Positions 38,146 through 48,800 are shown, numbered from the stretch's first letter. The stretch is DNA of 64,000 bases from Aeromonas australiensis (GCF_000819725.1 NZ_CDDH01000057.1:62001-126000), one strand, 5' to 3'. Numbers and translations: made by a program. The notes: generated by a model not told the origin, from the sequence alone.

Positions 38146-39768
38146 ATGGCAAAAGCCCTCTCTCTGATGCTTGCCCAGTTGAATCTGACGGTAGGCGCCA
38201 TCGAAGATAACACTGACAAAGTGCTCGCTGCGGCAGCTCAGGCCGAGCAGCAAGGTGCCGATCTGCTGGTCTGCTCCGAGCTGGCCCTGACCGGCTATCC
38301 ACCGGAAGATCTGCTGCTGCGCGCCGATCTGATGATCCGGGTCGAAGCCGCGTTGGCTCGTGTTGCCGAATGGCAGGGCAACTGTGCCATTTTGGTGGGT
38401 CATCCCTGGCGTGAAGGCGAGGCGCTCTACAACGCGGCTTCCCTCTATGAGCAGGGCAAGCTGATTGCCCGTTACTTCAAGCAGGATCTGCCCAACTACG
38501 GCGTGTTTGACGAGAAGCGCTACTTCACCGCCGCGACCGAAACTTGTGTGGTGCCGTTCCGTGGTCACCAGCTGGGCCTGCTCATCTGTGAAGATTTGTG
38601 GCAGCCAGGCCCGGCGCTGGCCGCCAAGGCGGCAGGGGCCGAACTGCTGCTCACCATCAACGCCTCGCCCTATGATCAGGAGAAACCCTGGATCCGTCGC
38701 GAGCTGATGGCCGAACGCTGCGATCAGACCGGTCTGCCGCTGGTCTACCTCAATCAGGTGTGTGGTCAGGACGAGCTGATTTTCGACGGCTGCTCCAAGG
38801 TGTTCAACAGCCAGGGGGAGCTGACCCATAAGCTCGCCCCGTTTGCCGAAGAGCTGGCGCTGGTGCGCTTTGCCGATGGCCAGCCGGTAAAAGAGCGGGA
38901 ACCTGCGGCGCCGCTGGAGCCGTTGGCCGAGACCTATCAGGCGCTGGTGCTGGCGGTGCGTGACTATGTCACCAAGAACGGTTTCCAGGGCGCGGTGCTG
39001 GGTCTCTCCGGTGGCATCGACTCGGCCCTGACCCTGGCCATCGCGGCAGATGCCATCGGCGCCGACAAGGTGCAGGCGGTGATGATGCCGTTCCGCTACA
39101 CAGCCCAAATGAGTGTGGAAGATGCCAAGGAGCAGGCCGAGCGGATGGGGGTGGAGTTCAATATCATCTCCATCGAGCCGATGTTCGAAGGCTTTATGAC
39201 CCAGCTGGCGCCGCTGTTTGAAGGTACTGCCCGCGATACCACCGAAGAGAACCTGCAGGCCCGCTGCCGCGGTGTGCTGCTGATGGCGCTCTCCAACAAG
39301 CGTCGTCGTATCGTGCTGACCACCGGCAACAAGAGCGAGATGGCGGTCGGTTATGCCACCCTGTACGGTGACATGGCGGGCGGTTTCGACGTGCTGAAAG
39401 ATGTACCCAAGACCCTGGTCTTCAAGCTGTGCGAATATCGTAACTCGGTCGACTACGTGATCCCGCAGCGGGTTATCGACCGCCCTCCTTCAGCGGAGCT
39501 GGCGCCGGATCAGGTGGATCAGGACAGTCTGCCTCCTTACGACATCCTGGATGCGATCCTCAAACGCTACGTGGAAGAGGATGCCTCGGTCGCCGACATG
39601 GTGGCAGAAGGCTTCGAGGAAGCGGTGGTGCGCAAGGTGATCCGGCTGGTGGATCTCAACGAATACAAGCGCCGACAGGCGGCGGTCGGGCCCCGTATTA
39701 CGGCTCGCAACTTTGGTAAGGATCGCCGTTACCCCATTACATCCGGGTTTGGCAAACAGAACTGGTAA
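38146..39768 (+). CDS. nadE: Glutamine-dependent NAD+ synthetase NadE
   Basis: A 540-residue two-domain enzyme. An N-terminal nitrilase-type glutaminase (residues 1-260; SELALTGYPPEDLLLR, catalytic Cys in LLICEDLWQPG) feeds ammonia to a C-terminal NAD synthase domain (LGLSGGIDSALTLAIAADA, TTGNKSEMAVGYATLYGDMAGGF). ATG 38146 is preferred; 31 in-frame residues upstream look non-coding. It is followed 9 bp later by glnB. Confidence 0.97.
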   Translation: MAKALSLMLAQLNLTVGAIEDNTDKVLAAAAQAEQQGADLLVCSELALTGYPPEDLLLRADLMIRVEAALARVAEWQGNCAILVGHPWREGEALYNAASLYEQGKLIARYFKQDLPNYGVFDEKRYFTAATETCVVPFRGHQLGLLICEDLWQPGPALAAKAAGAELLLTINASPYDQEKPWIRRELMAERCDQTGLPLVYLNQVCGQDELIFDGCSKVFNSQGELTHKLAPFAEELALVRFADGQPVKEREPAAPLEPLAETYQALVLAVRDYVTKNGFQGAVLGLSGGIDSALTLAIAADAIGADKVQAVMMPFRYTAQMSVEDAKEQAERMGVEFNIISIEPMFEGFMTQLAPLFEGTARDTTEENLQARCRGVLLMALSNKRRRIVLTTGNKSEMAVGYATLYGDMAGGFDVLKDVPKTLVFKLCEYRNSVDYVIPQRVIDRPPSAELAPDQVDQDSLPPYDILDAILKRYVEEDASVADMVAEGFEEAVVRKVIRLVDLNEYKRRQAAVGPRITARNFGKDRRYPITSGFGKQNW

Positions 39769-40116
<348 letters not shown>

Positions 40117-40164
40117 CCGATGGCGACTTGTCATGACCCAACCCATGGAGTGTTGAAGCTGCTG

Positions 40165-40767
40165 ATGTCCTGGATACGCCTCATTGCGGTGGTCACCCTG
40201 CTGGCTGGTTTGACCGCCTGCAGTACCCGGCCACCGGCTCAGCCGGAAAACCTGTGCCAGATCTTTCGCGAGAAGCCTGAGTGGCGCAAGGCGGCGCTCA
40301 AGATGAACGAGCAGTGGGGGACGCCGATCCACGTGATCATGGCCATGATGTATCAGGAGTCCTCCTTCGTGCATGATGCCCAGCCGCCGATGCAGTATTT
40401 TCTCTTCATTCCGACCGGGCGGGCCAGTTCGGCTTATGGTTATGCTCAGGTCAAAGACGAAACCTGGGCGGATTACCAGCGGGAAACCGGCAATAGCTGG
40501 AGTAGTCGCGATGACTTTGCCGACGCCATCGACTTTATGGGCTGGTACACTCACAAGGCCCAGCGGCTCAATGGCACCTCCAAGTGGGATGCCTATGGCC
40601 AGTACCTCAATTATCACGAAGGGTGGGGTGGCTACCGGCGTGGCAGCTACCGCAGCAAGGGGTGGTTGATGAAGACCTCTCGCAAGGTGGAAGCGCGCGC
40701 CCAGCGCTACGGCGCCCAGTACCGTCAATGCAAGGATCAGCTCTCCCGCGGGGGCTGGTTCTGGTAA
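40165..40767 (+). CDS. SLT-domain lipoprotein (putative lytic transglycosylase)
   Basis: A 200-residue lipoprotein: signal ending LLAGLTAC (lipobox, Cys modified), then a compact lysozyme-like domain. The probable catalytic Glu is in AMMYQESSFVHDA, followed by SSAYGYAQVKDETW, HKAQRLNG and YLNYHEGWGGYRRG. These motifs fit an SLT-type fold; activity on peptidoglycan is inferred. The frame opens 45 bp earlier, but ATG 40165 starts the signal peptide. It is between glnB and luxS. Confidence 0.82.
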   Translation: MSWIRLIAVVTLLAGLTACSTRPPAQPENLCQIFREKPEWRKAALKMNEQWGTPIHVIMAMMYQESSFVHDAQPPMQYFLFIPTGRASSAYGYAQVKDETWADYQRETGNSWSSRDDFADAIDFMGWYTHKAQRLNGTSKWDAYGQYLNYHEGWGGYRRGSYRSKGWLMKTSRKVEARAQRYGAQYRQCKDQLSRGGWFW

Positions 40768-40785
40768 CCAAAGCAGGAGTCAGAA

Positions 40786-41295
40786 ATGCCGTTATTGGAC
40801 AGTTTTACCGTTGACCACACCCGTATGGAAGCGCCAGCGGTGCGTGTGGCCAAGACCATGCAGACCCCGAACAAGGACACCATTACCGTGTTCGACCTGC
40901 GTTTCTGTGTGCCGAATCAGGAGATCCTCTCCGAGCGCGGCATCCATACCCTCGAGCACCTGTTCGCCGGCTTTATGCGTGATCATCTGAACGGCAACGG
41001 GGTGGAGATCATCGATATCTCCCCCATGGGTTGCCGCACCGGCTTCTACATGAGCCTGATCGGTGCACCGGACGAAGCCCGTGTTGGTGCCGCCTGGCAG
41101 GCAGCCATGAGCGACGTGCTGACCGTACAGGATCAAGCCAAGATCCCCGAGCTGAACGAGTATCAGTGCGGCACCTACAGCATGCACTCGCTGGAAGAGG
41201 CCCACGCTATCGCTCGTGATGTATTGGCTCGCGGTGTCGGCGTCAATCGCAATGACGAGCTGGCCCTGCCGGAAGAGAAGCTGAAAAGCTTGTGA
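40786..41295 (+). CDS. luxS: S-ribosylhomocysteine lyase LuxS
   Basis: A 169-residue enzyme of the activated methyl cycle, giving homocysteine and DPD, the AI-2 precursor. The metal ligands His54, His58 (HTLEH) and Cys128 (YQCGTY) and catalytic Cys83 (GCRTGFYM) are present. GGAG precedes the ATG. A strong terminator follows. Confidence 0.98.
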   Translation: MPLLDSFTVDHTRMEAPAVRVAKTMQTPNKDTITVFDLRFCVPNQEILSERGIHTLEHLFAGFMRDHLNGNGVEIIDISPMGCRTGFYMSLIGAPDEARVGAAWQAAMSDVLTVQDQAKIPELNEYQCGTYSMHSLEEAHAIARDVLARGVGVNRNDELALPEEKLKSL

Positions 41296-41344
41296 GGCGG
41301 ATGAGCAGCCGCTCATCGACAGACTCTCTTCGGAGAATGTTAAC

Positions 41345-41377
41345 AGAGCCGGTCAGCCATGCTGACCGGCTCTTTTT
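41345..41377 (+). terminator. Terminator after luxS
   Basis: 13-bp stem AGAGCCGGTCAGC/GCTGACCGGCTCT with a 3-base loop and a T5 run. Confidence 0.92.
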
Positions 41378-41469
41378 ATCTCGCCCGGTCGCAATAATAG
41401 GGACTTGCCCCCCTTGTTGACTCTGATTAGGATGGTTTTTGACCTGAACCTGTTGGCGGAGGTGTGACG

Positions 41470-41649
41470 ATGAGAGGGGTATTGCTGCGTTGGCTGGCCC
41501 GTTACGATGCATGGTGTGAGGAGTGGGGGCTCACTCAGGAGAACCGGCGCTGCTGCACGCCGGTTCGTTATGATGATGATTCAAGCAAAGAGCGAGCTTG
41601 CGCAGAAGAGGCTGAGCTCAATCAAAATTGCGGGTCACGGCACCGGTAA
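41470..41649 (+). CDS. Small basic-acidic protein, DUF5363-like
   Basis: A 59-residue ORF with a good ribosome binding site (GGAGG eight bases before ATG). The N-terminal part, [29 protein letters not shown], resembles the short DUF5363 proteins of Vibrio and Pasteurellaceae. The acidic tail runs 32 bp into the 3' end of the convergent pilin gene. Function is unknown. The ORF may be real only in its first 40 codons. Confidence 0.5.
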   Translation: MRGVLLRWLARYDAWCEEWGLTQENRRCCTPVRYDDDSSKERACAEEAELNQNCGSRHR

Positions 41650-42244
41650 CACTGTTGTACTCGAAGCCGAGGCCATTGGGGTGAGCCGGGAAGCGGCCGA
41701 TAGAATCACGCAGAATATAGCGGCAGTTATTGTGTTCTTCGTTCGGTTCATCTTCATCCGGATGGCTCGGGCCAATCATGGTGGTGAGGTAATCAGCCTG
41801 CTTTTGAACAGCGTCAGGCCGCTCTGTGGAAGCAACGCTCTGACTGCTATCTAGCAGGTTAGTAAATAGCAACTCGCAATCCTCAGCATTATTGACCGAG
41901 ATATGGTTGCCGGTGCCGATCTGATAGGGTGTGTCTGCCGGTTTGTAGTGATCCTCTTTTGTCCCCGCCGGCCAGCCATATCGATTGATATCCACATCGC
42001 CTTTACCAAAGCTGCTCAGGTTGTATAGCGCGATCGCCTGTCCCTGCACTTTCACCGCCCATCCAGCATGAGCCAGCTGAACTGCACTGGCAAAGCCGCC
42101 TGCGGTCGCCGAGACTGTGCTTTTCAGGGCATCATCCTTGATATTGATAAAGCGGGGCAGGGCGGTGACGGCCAGGATCCCCAGCACTATGATCACCAGC
42201 ACCAGTTCAATCAGGGTAAAGCCCTTGTTTCTGTTATTCATCAT
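41618..42244 (-). CDS. Lone prepilin with MSHA-like N terminus
   Basis: A 208-residue prepilin: MMNNRNKG leader, then [31 protein letters not shown], the pattern of MSHA-type pilins (ALPRFINI), and a globular part with two cysteines ([16 protein letters not shown]). The open frame runs to 42370, but the ATG pair at 42244/42241 gives the normal leader. It is divergent from yjjV and away from any pilus operon. Which pilus or secretion system uses it is unknown. Confidence 0.85.
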   Translation of the reverse strand: MMNNRNKGFTLIELVLVIIVLGILAVTALPRFINIKDDALKSTVSATAGGFASAVQLAHAGWAVKVQGQAIALYNLSSFGKGDVDINRYGWPAGTKEDHYKPADTPYQIGTGNHISVNNAEDCELLFTNLLDSSQSVASTERPDAVQKQADYLTTMIGPSHPDEDEPNEEHNNCRYILRDSIGRFPAHPNGLGFEYNSVTGAVTRNFD

Positions 42245-42285
42245 GTTCAATGACCCATTAAATACCGCAAACAGGTGTGAGTGAT

Positions 42286-43065
42286 ATGCAGCTGATAGAT
42301 ACCCATTGCCATCTCGACTTTCCGGTATTCGACCAGGACAGGGAGGCGCTGCTGGCCCGTTGCCGGGCATTAGGGGTGACGGAGTATATCATTCCTGCCA
42401 TCGCAGAGGATAACTGGACTCGTGTGATGGCACTGGCAGATCAGCATGACGGCCTCTTTTATGGTCTGGGCGTTCATCCCTGGTATGCCGGTGAGCAGCT
42501 GGAGGGGGTGATGGAGCGGTTACGAACGCTGGTAATGAGCCAACCCGCCGGGCTGGTGGCCATAGGCGAGTGTGGGCTGGATCTGCGATCTCATGTGCCG
42601 CAGGAGGGACAATTTGCGCTGTTTGAGGCTCAGATCCGGCTGGCTGCCGATGCCGGACTCCCCTTGATGATCCACTCGGTGCGTGCCAATGACACTGTGG
42701 CCAAGCTGTTGCGCCGCTGCAAGCCACCTCGTGGCGGGGTGATCCACGCCTTCAGCGGTTCGCTGCAGCAGGCAGAGGCTTTCTGGCAACTGGGCTTTCG
42801 GCTCGGGGTGGGTGGGGTGATCAGTTTTGAGCGGGCGAACAAGACACGAGAGGTATTTCGGGCCATGCCGCTTGAGGCCCTGGTGCTGGAAACAGACTCG
42901 CCAGATATGCCGTTGCAAGATGAACAAGGCACCCGAAATACCCCGGAAGCCCTGCCAAAAATCGCGCAAATATTGATGAAGTTAAGGCGTGAATCACCGG
43001 AAAATGTTGCCAAGGTGTTATTTGAAACTGCCCGTCAACTTTTTCATCCCGATACGCAGCAATGA
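42286..43065 (+). CDS. yjjV: TatD-family metal-dependent hydrolase YjjV
   Basis: A 259-residue TIM-barrel hydrolase (putative DNase). Metal ligands are visible in [34 protein letters not shown] and [13 protein letters not shown] 42286 gives [11 protein letters not shown]; a GTG three codons earlier is possible. It sits beside nupC and the deo genes, as yjjV does near deoCABD in E. coli. Confidence 0.9.
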   Translation: MQLIDTHCHLDFPVFDQDREALLARCRALGVTEYIIPAIAEDNWTRVMALADQHDGLFYGLGVHPWYAGEQLEGVMERLRTLVMSQPAGLVAIGECGLDLRSHVPQEGQFALFEAQIRLAADAGLPLMIHSVRANDTVAKLLRRCKPPRGGVIHAFSGSLQQAEAFWQLGFRLGVGGVISFERANKTREVFRAMPLEALVLETDSPDMPLQDEQGTRNTPEALPKIAQILMKLRRESPENVAKVLFETARQLFHPDTQQ

Positions 43066-43136
43066 AACAATTATGCAACACGCGATGACGTCGTCAGGAA
43101 AAAAAACGAGCGTAAAAATCGTTTGCTGTCTAATTT

Positions 43137-43210
43137 TGTGACACTCGGATATTTTGATGACGATAAAATGTGACCAGCATTCTATTTTATCGAACTTTAA
43201 TTAGTATAAT
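43137..43210 (+). promoter_or_regulatory. nupC promoter with two CRP-like half sites
   Basis: A perfect TATAAT (43205-43210) has no good -35 box. Two TGTGA motifs (43137-43141 and 43169-43173) are 32 bp apart, on one face of the helix. This is the layout of CRP/CytR-controlled nucleoside promoters; CytR octamers were not clearly seen. Confidence 0.5.
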
Positions 43211-43291
43211 GCGCTCCCCTTGATTAGTTGGTTTTAATAACATTCAGCTAACAAGTTAGGTGCGACTAGGTGCTACGAGAGGAAGATAATA

Positions 43292-44566
43292 ATGAGTTTG
43301 TTCATGGGTCTGGTAGGGATGGCAACGCTCATCCTTATTGCGGTGCTGTTCTCCAGCAATCGCAAGGCAATCAAGGTGCGTACCGTTGCCGGTGCGTTTG
43401 CAATTCAAGCCGGTCTGGGTGCATTCGTACTCTACGTACCGGTCGGTCGCGATATCCTGGTCGGTGTGTCCGATGCGGTATCTAGCGTGATCAGCTATGG
43501 CCAGAATGGTATCGACTTCCTGTTCGGTGGCCTGGTCAGCAATAAAATGTTTGAAGTGTTTGGCGGCGGCGGCTTTGTCTTTGCCTTCCGTGTTCTGCCA
43601 GTCATCATCTTCTTCTCTTCCCTGATTGCCGTACTCTATTACCTCGGCATCATGCAGTGGGTGATCAAGCTGCTGGGCGGCGGTCTGCAGAAAGTGTTGG
43701 GTACTTCCCGTACCGAATCCCTCTCTGCAACGGCCAATATCTTCGTAGGTCAGACCGAAGCGCCGCTGGTGGTTCGTCCTTACATCTCCAAGATGACTGA
43801 CTCCGAGCTGTTTGCCGTTATGTGTGGTGGCCTGGCTTCCGTTGCCGGTTCCGTACTGGCCGGTTACGCCTCCATGGGCGTCAAAATGGAGTACCTGATT
43901 GCTGCCTCCTTCATGGCTGCACCGGGTGGTCTGCTGTTCGCCAAGCTGCTGGTTCCCGAGACCGAGACCCCGAGCTACGATGAAAGCTCTGCCGATGCCG
44001 AGCTGGATGACAAGCCTGCCAACGTGATCGATGCTGCTGCTGCGGGTGCTTCTGCCGGTATGCAACTGGCCCTGAACGTCGGCGCCATGCTGCTGGCCTT
44101 TATCGGCCTGATCGCCATGATCAACGGTATCTTCTCCGGTGTTGGTGGCTGGTTTGGCTATCCGCAGCTCTCTCTGGAACTGCTGCTGGGCTGGATCTTC
44201 TCCCCGCTGGCCTTCCTGATCGGTGTGCCCTGGAGTGAAGCTGTGGTTGCTGGCTCCTTTATCGGCCAGAAGCTGGTAGTGAACGAGTTCGTGGCTTACC
44301 TGAACTTCGCGCCGTACCTGAAAGATGAATTGCTGATCAACGGTGTGGCCATGTCTGAGCATACTAAAGCCATCATCTCTTTCTCTCTGTGTGGCTTTGC
44401 CAACCTCTCTTCCGTTGCCATTCTGCTTGGCGGTCTGGGGTCCATGGCGCCGAACCGTCGTAGCACCATTGCTCGTTTTGGTCTGAAAGCTGTACTGGCT
44501 GGCTCTCTGTCCAACCTGATGTCTGCCACTATCGCAGGCTTCTTCCTGGCACTGTCCGCCATGTAA
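43292..44566 (+). CDS. nupC: Concentrative nucleoside transporter NupC
   Basis: A 424-residue CNT-family nucleoside symporter. Hallmarks are [88 protein letters not shown] and [18 protein letters not shown]. It imports the nucleosides that deoCABD break down. Confidence 0.96.
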   Translation: MSLFMGLVGMATLILIAVLFSSNRKAIKVRTVAGAFAIQAGLGAFVLYVPVGRDILVGVSDAVSSVISYGQNGIDFLFGGLVSNKMFEVFGGGGFVFAFRVLPVIIFFSSLIAVLYYLGIMQWVIKLLGGGLQKVLGTSRTESLSATANIFVGQTEAPLVVRPYISKMTDSELFAVMCGGLASVAGSVLAGYASMGVKMEYLIAASFMAAPGGLLFAKLLVPETETPSYDESSADAELDDKPANVIDAAAAGASAGMQLALNVGAMLLAFIGLIAMINGIFSGVGGWFGYPQLSLELLLGWIFSPLAFLIGVPWSEAVVAGSFIGQKLVVNEFVAYLNFAPYLKDELLINGVAMSEHTKAIISFSLCGFANLSSVAILLGGLGSMAPNRRSTIARFGLKAVLAGSLSNLMSATIAGFFLALSAM

Positions 44567-44594
44567 TAGCCGCCTGACTGACAGGGTATAAACA

Positions 44595-44624
44595 CGAACG
44601 CCACGGCATCTGCCGTGGCGTTCG
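44595..44624 (+). terminator. Strong hairpin after nupC
   Basis: Perfect 14-bp stem CGAACGCCACGGCA/TGCCGTGGCGTTCG with a 2-base loop but no T run. It may end transcription or protect the 3' end. Confidence 0.6.
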
Positions 44625-44691
44625 CGTATGGAGCGGTGACAACCGTTTTCCTATCTAAACTAATAATAAAATGAGTCAAATCGGAGGTTAT

Positions 44692-44862
44692 ATGAATGAA
44701 GTGCTACTGGCGATGATGGCCGGCTTTATAGTTGGTTTGTTGTTTTCTTTCCTCAAATTGCCGATCCCGGCACCTCCCGTGTTGTCCGGGATCATGGGTA
44801 TCGTCGGAGTCTATCTAGGGGGGCTGGCATACTCCTGGATCCTGACTCGCTTCTTTTCGTAA
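44692..44862 (+). CDS. XapX domain small membrane protein
   Basis: A 56-residue protein with two membrane segments separated by KLPIPAPPVLSG, the signature of the XapX (DUF1427) family first seen in xanthosine utilisation regions. ATG 44692 follows GGAGG. Its place between nupC and deoC supports a link to nucleoside metabolism, but no function is known. Confidence 0.82.
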   Translation: MNEVLLAMMAGFIVGLLFSFLKLPIPAPPVLSGIMGIVGVYLGGLAYSWILTRFFS

Positions 44863-44877
44863 GGCTTCTTTAGCGTT

Positions 44878-44918
44878 GGATTTGCCAGATGTGAGGTACC
44901 TCTGAAATTGGCAAATCC
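44878..44918. repeat. Inverted repeat GGATTTGCCA/TGGCAAATCC
   Basis: Perfect 10-bp arms 21 bp apart, with an inner palindrome GAGGTACCTC at the centre. No T run follows, so it looks like a regulatory site rather than a terminator. Confidence 0.7.
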
Positions 44919-44955
44919 GGCTTGCAAACAGGGGGTATCTCGGCTGAAATAGGCG

Positions 44956-44976
44956 TTGCCAGCAGGGTGCTGGCAA
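44956..44976. repeat. Inverted repeat TTGCCAGCA/TGCTGGCAA
   Basis: Perfect 9-bp arms around GGG. It shares TTGCCA/TGGCAA with the repeat 40 bp upstream. There is no T run. Confidence 0.7.
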
Positions 44977-45286
44977 TGACTAATACTCGATGAAATCGGG
45001 TGTTGGCGGTCAAATGGAATTGATTGGGAAGTCGGGTCAGATGTTGTCGGCCTTTCTCAAGTCTTCATGGAACCAAGTCCGCACTTTTGTAAGAAAGTGA
45101 CAGGGCTCTTGCCTTATTTACAGTCGCAGTGCCTGCAGGGTGTTTGGAATAGCATCCCGATAGTGCTGGTATCTTCACGCTGTAATTCCATTGCCGTATA
45201 GCTGGGGATTATTGCCTGTGCATCCATTGCTGGATGGGCTGATGGCGCCCGGTTATCTGGATTAAATCGAGACTTTGGAGAATAGA

Positions 45287-46060
45287 ATGACTGATCTGAA
45301 CGTGGCCGCTCAGCGTGCCCTGAATCTGATGGACCTGACCACCCTGAACGACGACGATACCGACCAGAAGGTGATCGATCTCTGCCGTAAGGCCAAGTCA
45401 CCGGCCGGTCTGACTGCTGCCGTTTGCATCTACCCCCGTTTTATCCCTATCGCTCGCAAGACCCTGCGTGAGATCGGCGCTGCCGACGTGCGCATTGCGA
45501 CCGTGACCAACTTCCCCCACGGCAACGACGACATCGAGATCGCGGTGGCCGAAACCCGTGCCGCTGTTGCCTACGGTGCCGACGAAGTGGACGTGGTCTT
45601 CCCGTACCGCGCCTTCATGGCTGGTAATGAACAGATCGGTTTTGATCTGGTCAAAGCCTGTAAAGAGGCCTGTGGTGCCAAGGTGCTGCTGAAAGTGATC
45701 ATCGAAACCGGCGAGCTGAAAGAAGAGGCGCTGATCCGTCGCGCTTCCGAAATCTGTATCGATGCTGGCGCCGACTTCATCAAGACCTCCACCGGCAAGG
45801 TGCCGGTCAATGCGACCCCGGAAGCTGCCCGCATCATGATGGAAGTGATCAAGGCCAAGAATCCGAAAGTCGGCTTCAAGCCTGCCGGTGGCGTGAAAGA
45901 TGCCGCCGTGGCCGGTCAGTACCTGGCCATGGCCGAAGAGATCCTCGGCAACGACTGGGTATCCGCCCGTACCTTCCGCTTTGGTGCATCCAGCCTGCTG
46001 GCCAGTCTGCTGGCCACTCTGGGGCACGGCGACAAGCCGGCCAACACCAGCGGTTACTAA
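45287..46060 (+). CDS. deoC: Deoxyribose-phosphate aldolase DeoC
   Basis: A 257-residue class I aldolase splitting deoxyribose-5-phosphate into acetaldehyde and glyceraldehyde-3-phosphate. The Schiff-base lysine region is [11 protein letters not shown], with the second active lysine in [15 protein letters not shown] precedes ATG 45287; a TTG four codons earlier overlaps that site. First gene of deoCABD. Confidence 0.97.
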   Translation: MTDLNVAAQRALNLMDLTTLNDDDTDQKVIDLCRKAKSPAGLTAAVCIYPRFIPIARKTLREIGAADVRIATVTNFPHGNDDIEIAVAETRAAVAYGADEVDVVFPYRAFMAGNEQIGFDLVKACKEACGAKVLLKVIIETGELKEEALIRRASEICIDAGADFIKTSTGKVPVNATPEAARIMMEVIKAKNPKVGFKPAGGVKDAAVAGQYLAMAEEILGNDWVSARTFRFGASSLLASLLATLGHGDKPANTSGY

Positions 46061-46169
46061 CAGGTTGATGAGAGGGCGGACGGCTGTCCGCCCTGTTAGC
46101 CCCCACCATGCGGTGTGCGGGCAAGGATTCAGGCTTGTGTCACGCCAGCAATGGCGGAGGGAATGAAAG

Positions 46170-47501
46170 ATGTTTTTGCCTCAAGAAATTATTCGCAAGA
46201 AGCGCAACGGTGAAGCGCTCAGTACCCAAGAAATTCAATTCTTCGTTCAGGGCATTACCAACAACACTATCGGCGAGGGGCAGATTGCTGCGCTGGCGAT
46301 GGCGGTCTACTTCAAAGACATGACCATGGATGAGCGGGTTGCCCTGACCTGCGCCATGCGCGATTCCGGCATGGTATTGACCTGGGATCACCTCAATCTG
46401 GGTGGCCCGATTGTCGACAAGCACTCCACCGGCGGTGTGGGTGACGTTGTCTCTCTGATGCTTGGCCCTATGGTCGCTGCTTGTGGCGGTTTCGTGCCGA
46501 TGATCTCCGGCCGGGGCCTCGGCCACACTGGCGGTACCCTCGACAAACTGGATGCTATTCCCGGCTACCAGACCTCGGTCGACAACGACCGTTTCCTGAA
46601 AGTGGTGAAAGAGGCGGGAGTCGCCATCATCGGCCAGACTGGCGATCTCGCTCCGGCTGACAAGCGTATCTATGCAGTAAGGGACATCACTGCGACGGTC
46701 GAATCCATCGCCATGATCACCGGCTCCATCCTCTCCAAGAAGCTCGCCTCCGGGCTCGAAGCGCTGGTGATGGATGTGAAAGTGGGCTCCGGTGCCTTTA
46801 TGCCGACCTTTGAAGCCTCCGAAGAGCTGGCCAAGAGCATTGTGGCCGTGGCCAACGGGGCCGGTTGCCGCACCTCTGCGCTCCTGACTGACATGAACCA
46901 GGTGCTGGCCTCCAGCGCCGGTAACGGGGTGGAAGTGCGCGAAGCGGTGCGCTACCTGACCGGTGAATACCGCAATCCGCGCATCCACGCTGTGACCATG
47001 GCGCTGTGCGCCGAGATGCTGATCTCCGCCGGCCTGGCCAGCGACGAGCGCGATGCCCATGCCAAGCTGCAGGCGGTGCTGGATAATGGCAAGGCGGCCG
47101 AGATCTTCGGTCGTATGGTGACCGGCCTCGGTGGCCCGGCCGATTTTATGGATCGTTATGACGCTTATCTGCCGAAAGCAGCCATCGTGCGCCCGGTCTT
47201 CGCGGCCAACAGCGGTTTTGTGACCGCCATGGATACCCGCGAGCTGGGGCTGGCCGTGGTGGCGATGGGCGGCGGTCGCCGCGCGGCCGGTGACAAACTT
47301 GATTACGCGGTCGGTCTGACCGACTTTATCCGCTTGGGTCAGCGTGTCGCAGCAGACAAGCCGCTCGCCATGATCCACGCTCAAACTGAAGATCAATTCG
47401 CTCAGGCGGCCAGCATGGTGCAGGCTGCCGTCAAGATCGGTGATACCCAACCAGAGGCCCTGCCCGAGGTTTACCGTCGCATCGGTCTGGCTGATTTGTA
47501 A
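46170..47501 (+). CDS. deoA: Thymidine phosphorylase DeoA
   Basis: A 443-residue enzyme cleaving thymidine to thymine and deoxyribose-1-phosphate. It starts [33 protein letters not shown] (phosphate site), [19 protein letters not shown] and [12 protein letters not shown] are intact. Second deo gene, 109 bp after deoC. Confidence 0.97.
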   Translation: MFLPQEIIRKKRNGEALSTQEIQFFVQGITNNTIGEGQIAALAMAVYFKDMTMDERVALTCAMRDSGMVLTWDHLNLGGPIVDKHSTGGVGDVVSLMLGPMVAACGGFVPMISGRGLGHTGGTLDKLDAIPGYQTSVDNDRFLKVVKEAGVAIIGQTGDLAPADKRIYAVRDITATVESIAMITGSILSKKLASGLEALVMDVKVGSGAFMPTFEASEELAKSIVAVANGAGCRTSALLTDMNQVLASSAGNGVEVREAVRYLTGEYRNPRIHAVTMALCAEMLISAGLASDERDAHAKLQAVLDNGKAAEIFGRMVTGLGGPADFMDRYDAYLPKAAIVRPVFAANSGFVTAMDTRELGLAVVAMGGGRRAAGDKLDYAVGLTDFIRLGQRVAADKPLAMIHAQTEDQFAQAASMVQAAVKIGDTQPEALPEVYRRIGLADL

Positions 47502-47515
47502 CAAGGGGAAGTCCC

Positions 47516-48724
47516 ATGAAACGTACCTTTATTCTGATGATGGACTCTTTCGGTATTGGCGCAGCCGCCGACGCCGACAAGTTCGGCGATGTGGGCGCCA
47601 ATACCCTCGGCCATATCGCCAAGGCGTGTGCCGCCGGCGAGATCGAGGGCCGTGGCCCCCTTCATCTGCCTAACCTCAACAAGCTGGGCCTTGGCCACGC
47701 TGGTGAACAGGCCTCCGGCTACTTCCCGGCAGGGCTGAACAAAGATATCGAGGTAGTCGGTGCCTACGGCTTTGCCCAGGAGCTCTCCTCCGGCAAGGAC
47801 ACCCCGTCCGGTCACTGGGAGATCGCCGGCGTGCCCGTGCTGTTCGAGTGGGGCTACTTCAAGGATCACCACAACAGCTTCCCGCAGGAGCTGCTGGACG
47901 CCATCGTCGAGAAGGCTGGTCTGCCGGGATATCTGGGCAACTGCCACGCTTCCGGTACCCAGGTGCTGGACGATCTGGGCGAGGAGCATATGCGTACCGG
48001 CAAGCCGATCCTCTACACCTCTGCCGACTCGGTGTTCCAGATCGCCTGCCACGAAGAGACTTATGGCCTCGAGAAGCTCTATGAGCTGTGCCACATCGTG
48101 CGCGAGCTGTTGGAGCCCTACAACATCGGTCGCGTCATCGCGCGTCCGTTCGTGGGCAGTGGCAAGGGCAACTTCAAGCGCACCGGCAACCGTCACGACT
48201 ACTCCGTGCTGCCGCCGGCGCCTACCGTGCTGGACTACATGAAGGAAGCGGGTGGCCAGGTGGTCTCCATCGGCAAGATCGCCGACATCTATGCCCAGCA
48301 GGGCATCACCAAGCAGGTGAAGGGTACCGGTCTGACCGAGCTGTGGGACAGAACCCTGGAAGAGGTGAAAGCAGCTGGTGACAACACCATCGTCTTCACC
48401 AACTTCGTCGATTTTGACTCCTCCTACGGTCACCGTCGTGACGTGAAGGGCTACGCCGATGCGCTGGAGTACTTCGACTCCCGTCTGCCGGAGCTGTTCG
48501 ACTTGCTGCAAGATGGCGACGTGGTGGTGCTGACTGCCGACCACGGCTGCGATCCGACCTGGGGTGGCACCGACCACACCCGCGAGTACATTCCGGTGCT
48601 GTTCTACGGCAAGCCGGTCAAGGCCGGCTCCGTCGGCCGTCGCGAGACCTTTGCCGATATCGGCCAGAGCATCGCGGCTTACCACGGCCTGCCGAAACTG
48701 GCGTACGGCACCAGCTTCCTGTAA
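47516..48724 (+). CDS. deoB: Phosphopentomutase DeoB
   Basis: A 402-residue alkaline-phosphatase-superfamily mutase that interconverts (deoxy)ribose-1- and 5-phosphates, linking DeoA/DeoD to DeoC. Metal-site motifs [33 protein letters not shown] and [10 protein letters not shown] are present. It is 14 bp after deoA. Confidence 0.97.
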   Translation: MKRTFILMMDSFGIGAAADADKFGDVGANTLGHIAKACAAGEIEGRGPLHLPNLNKLGLGHAGEQASGYFPAGLNKDIEVVGAYGFAQELSSGKDTPSGHWEIAGVPVLFEWGYFKDHHNSFPQELLDAIVEKAGLPGYLGNCHASGTQVLDDLGEEHMRTGKPILYTSADSVFQIACHEETYGLEKLYELCHIVRELLEPYNIGRVIARPFVGSGKGNFKRTGNRHDYSVLPPAPTVLDYMKEAGGQVVSIGKIADIYAQQGITKQVKGTGLTELWDRTLEEVKAAGDNTIVFTNFVDFDSSYGHRRDVKGYADALEYFDSRLPELFDLLQDGDVVVLTADHGCDPTWGGTDHTREYIPVLFYGKPVKAGSVGRRETFADIGQSIAAYHGLPKLAYGTSFL

Positions 48725-48731
48725 TTTACCC

Positions 48732-48752
48732 GCCCGCCACTTCGGCGGCGGG
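48732..48752 (+). terminator. Hairpin between deoB and deoD
   Basis: GCCCGCC/GGCGGGC stem with an 8-base loop and a weak downstream A/T tract. It may partly attenuate read-through into deoD. Confidence 0.5.
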
Positions 48753-48800
48753 CAATTTATAAAACAATAAAACTCAACCTAGTGTGAAGGAATCAAGAGA

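Larger units (their letters stand above)
44863..45286. promoter_or_regulatory. Regulatory gap upstream of deoC
   Basis: 424 bp with no credible gene. It holds two inverted repeats, entered separately, both built on TTGCCA/TGGCAA, and must carry the deo promoter. No DeoR-type palindrome (TGTTAGAATTCTAACA) was recognised. Confidence 0.5.

Noticed and set aside
43256-44362. 368-codon frame antisense to nupC
   Set aside because: Low-complexity His/Gln-rich translation; nupC on the plus strand is certain.
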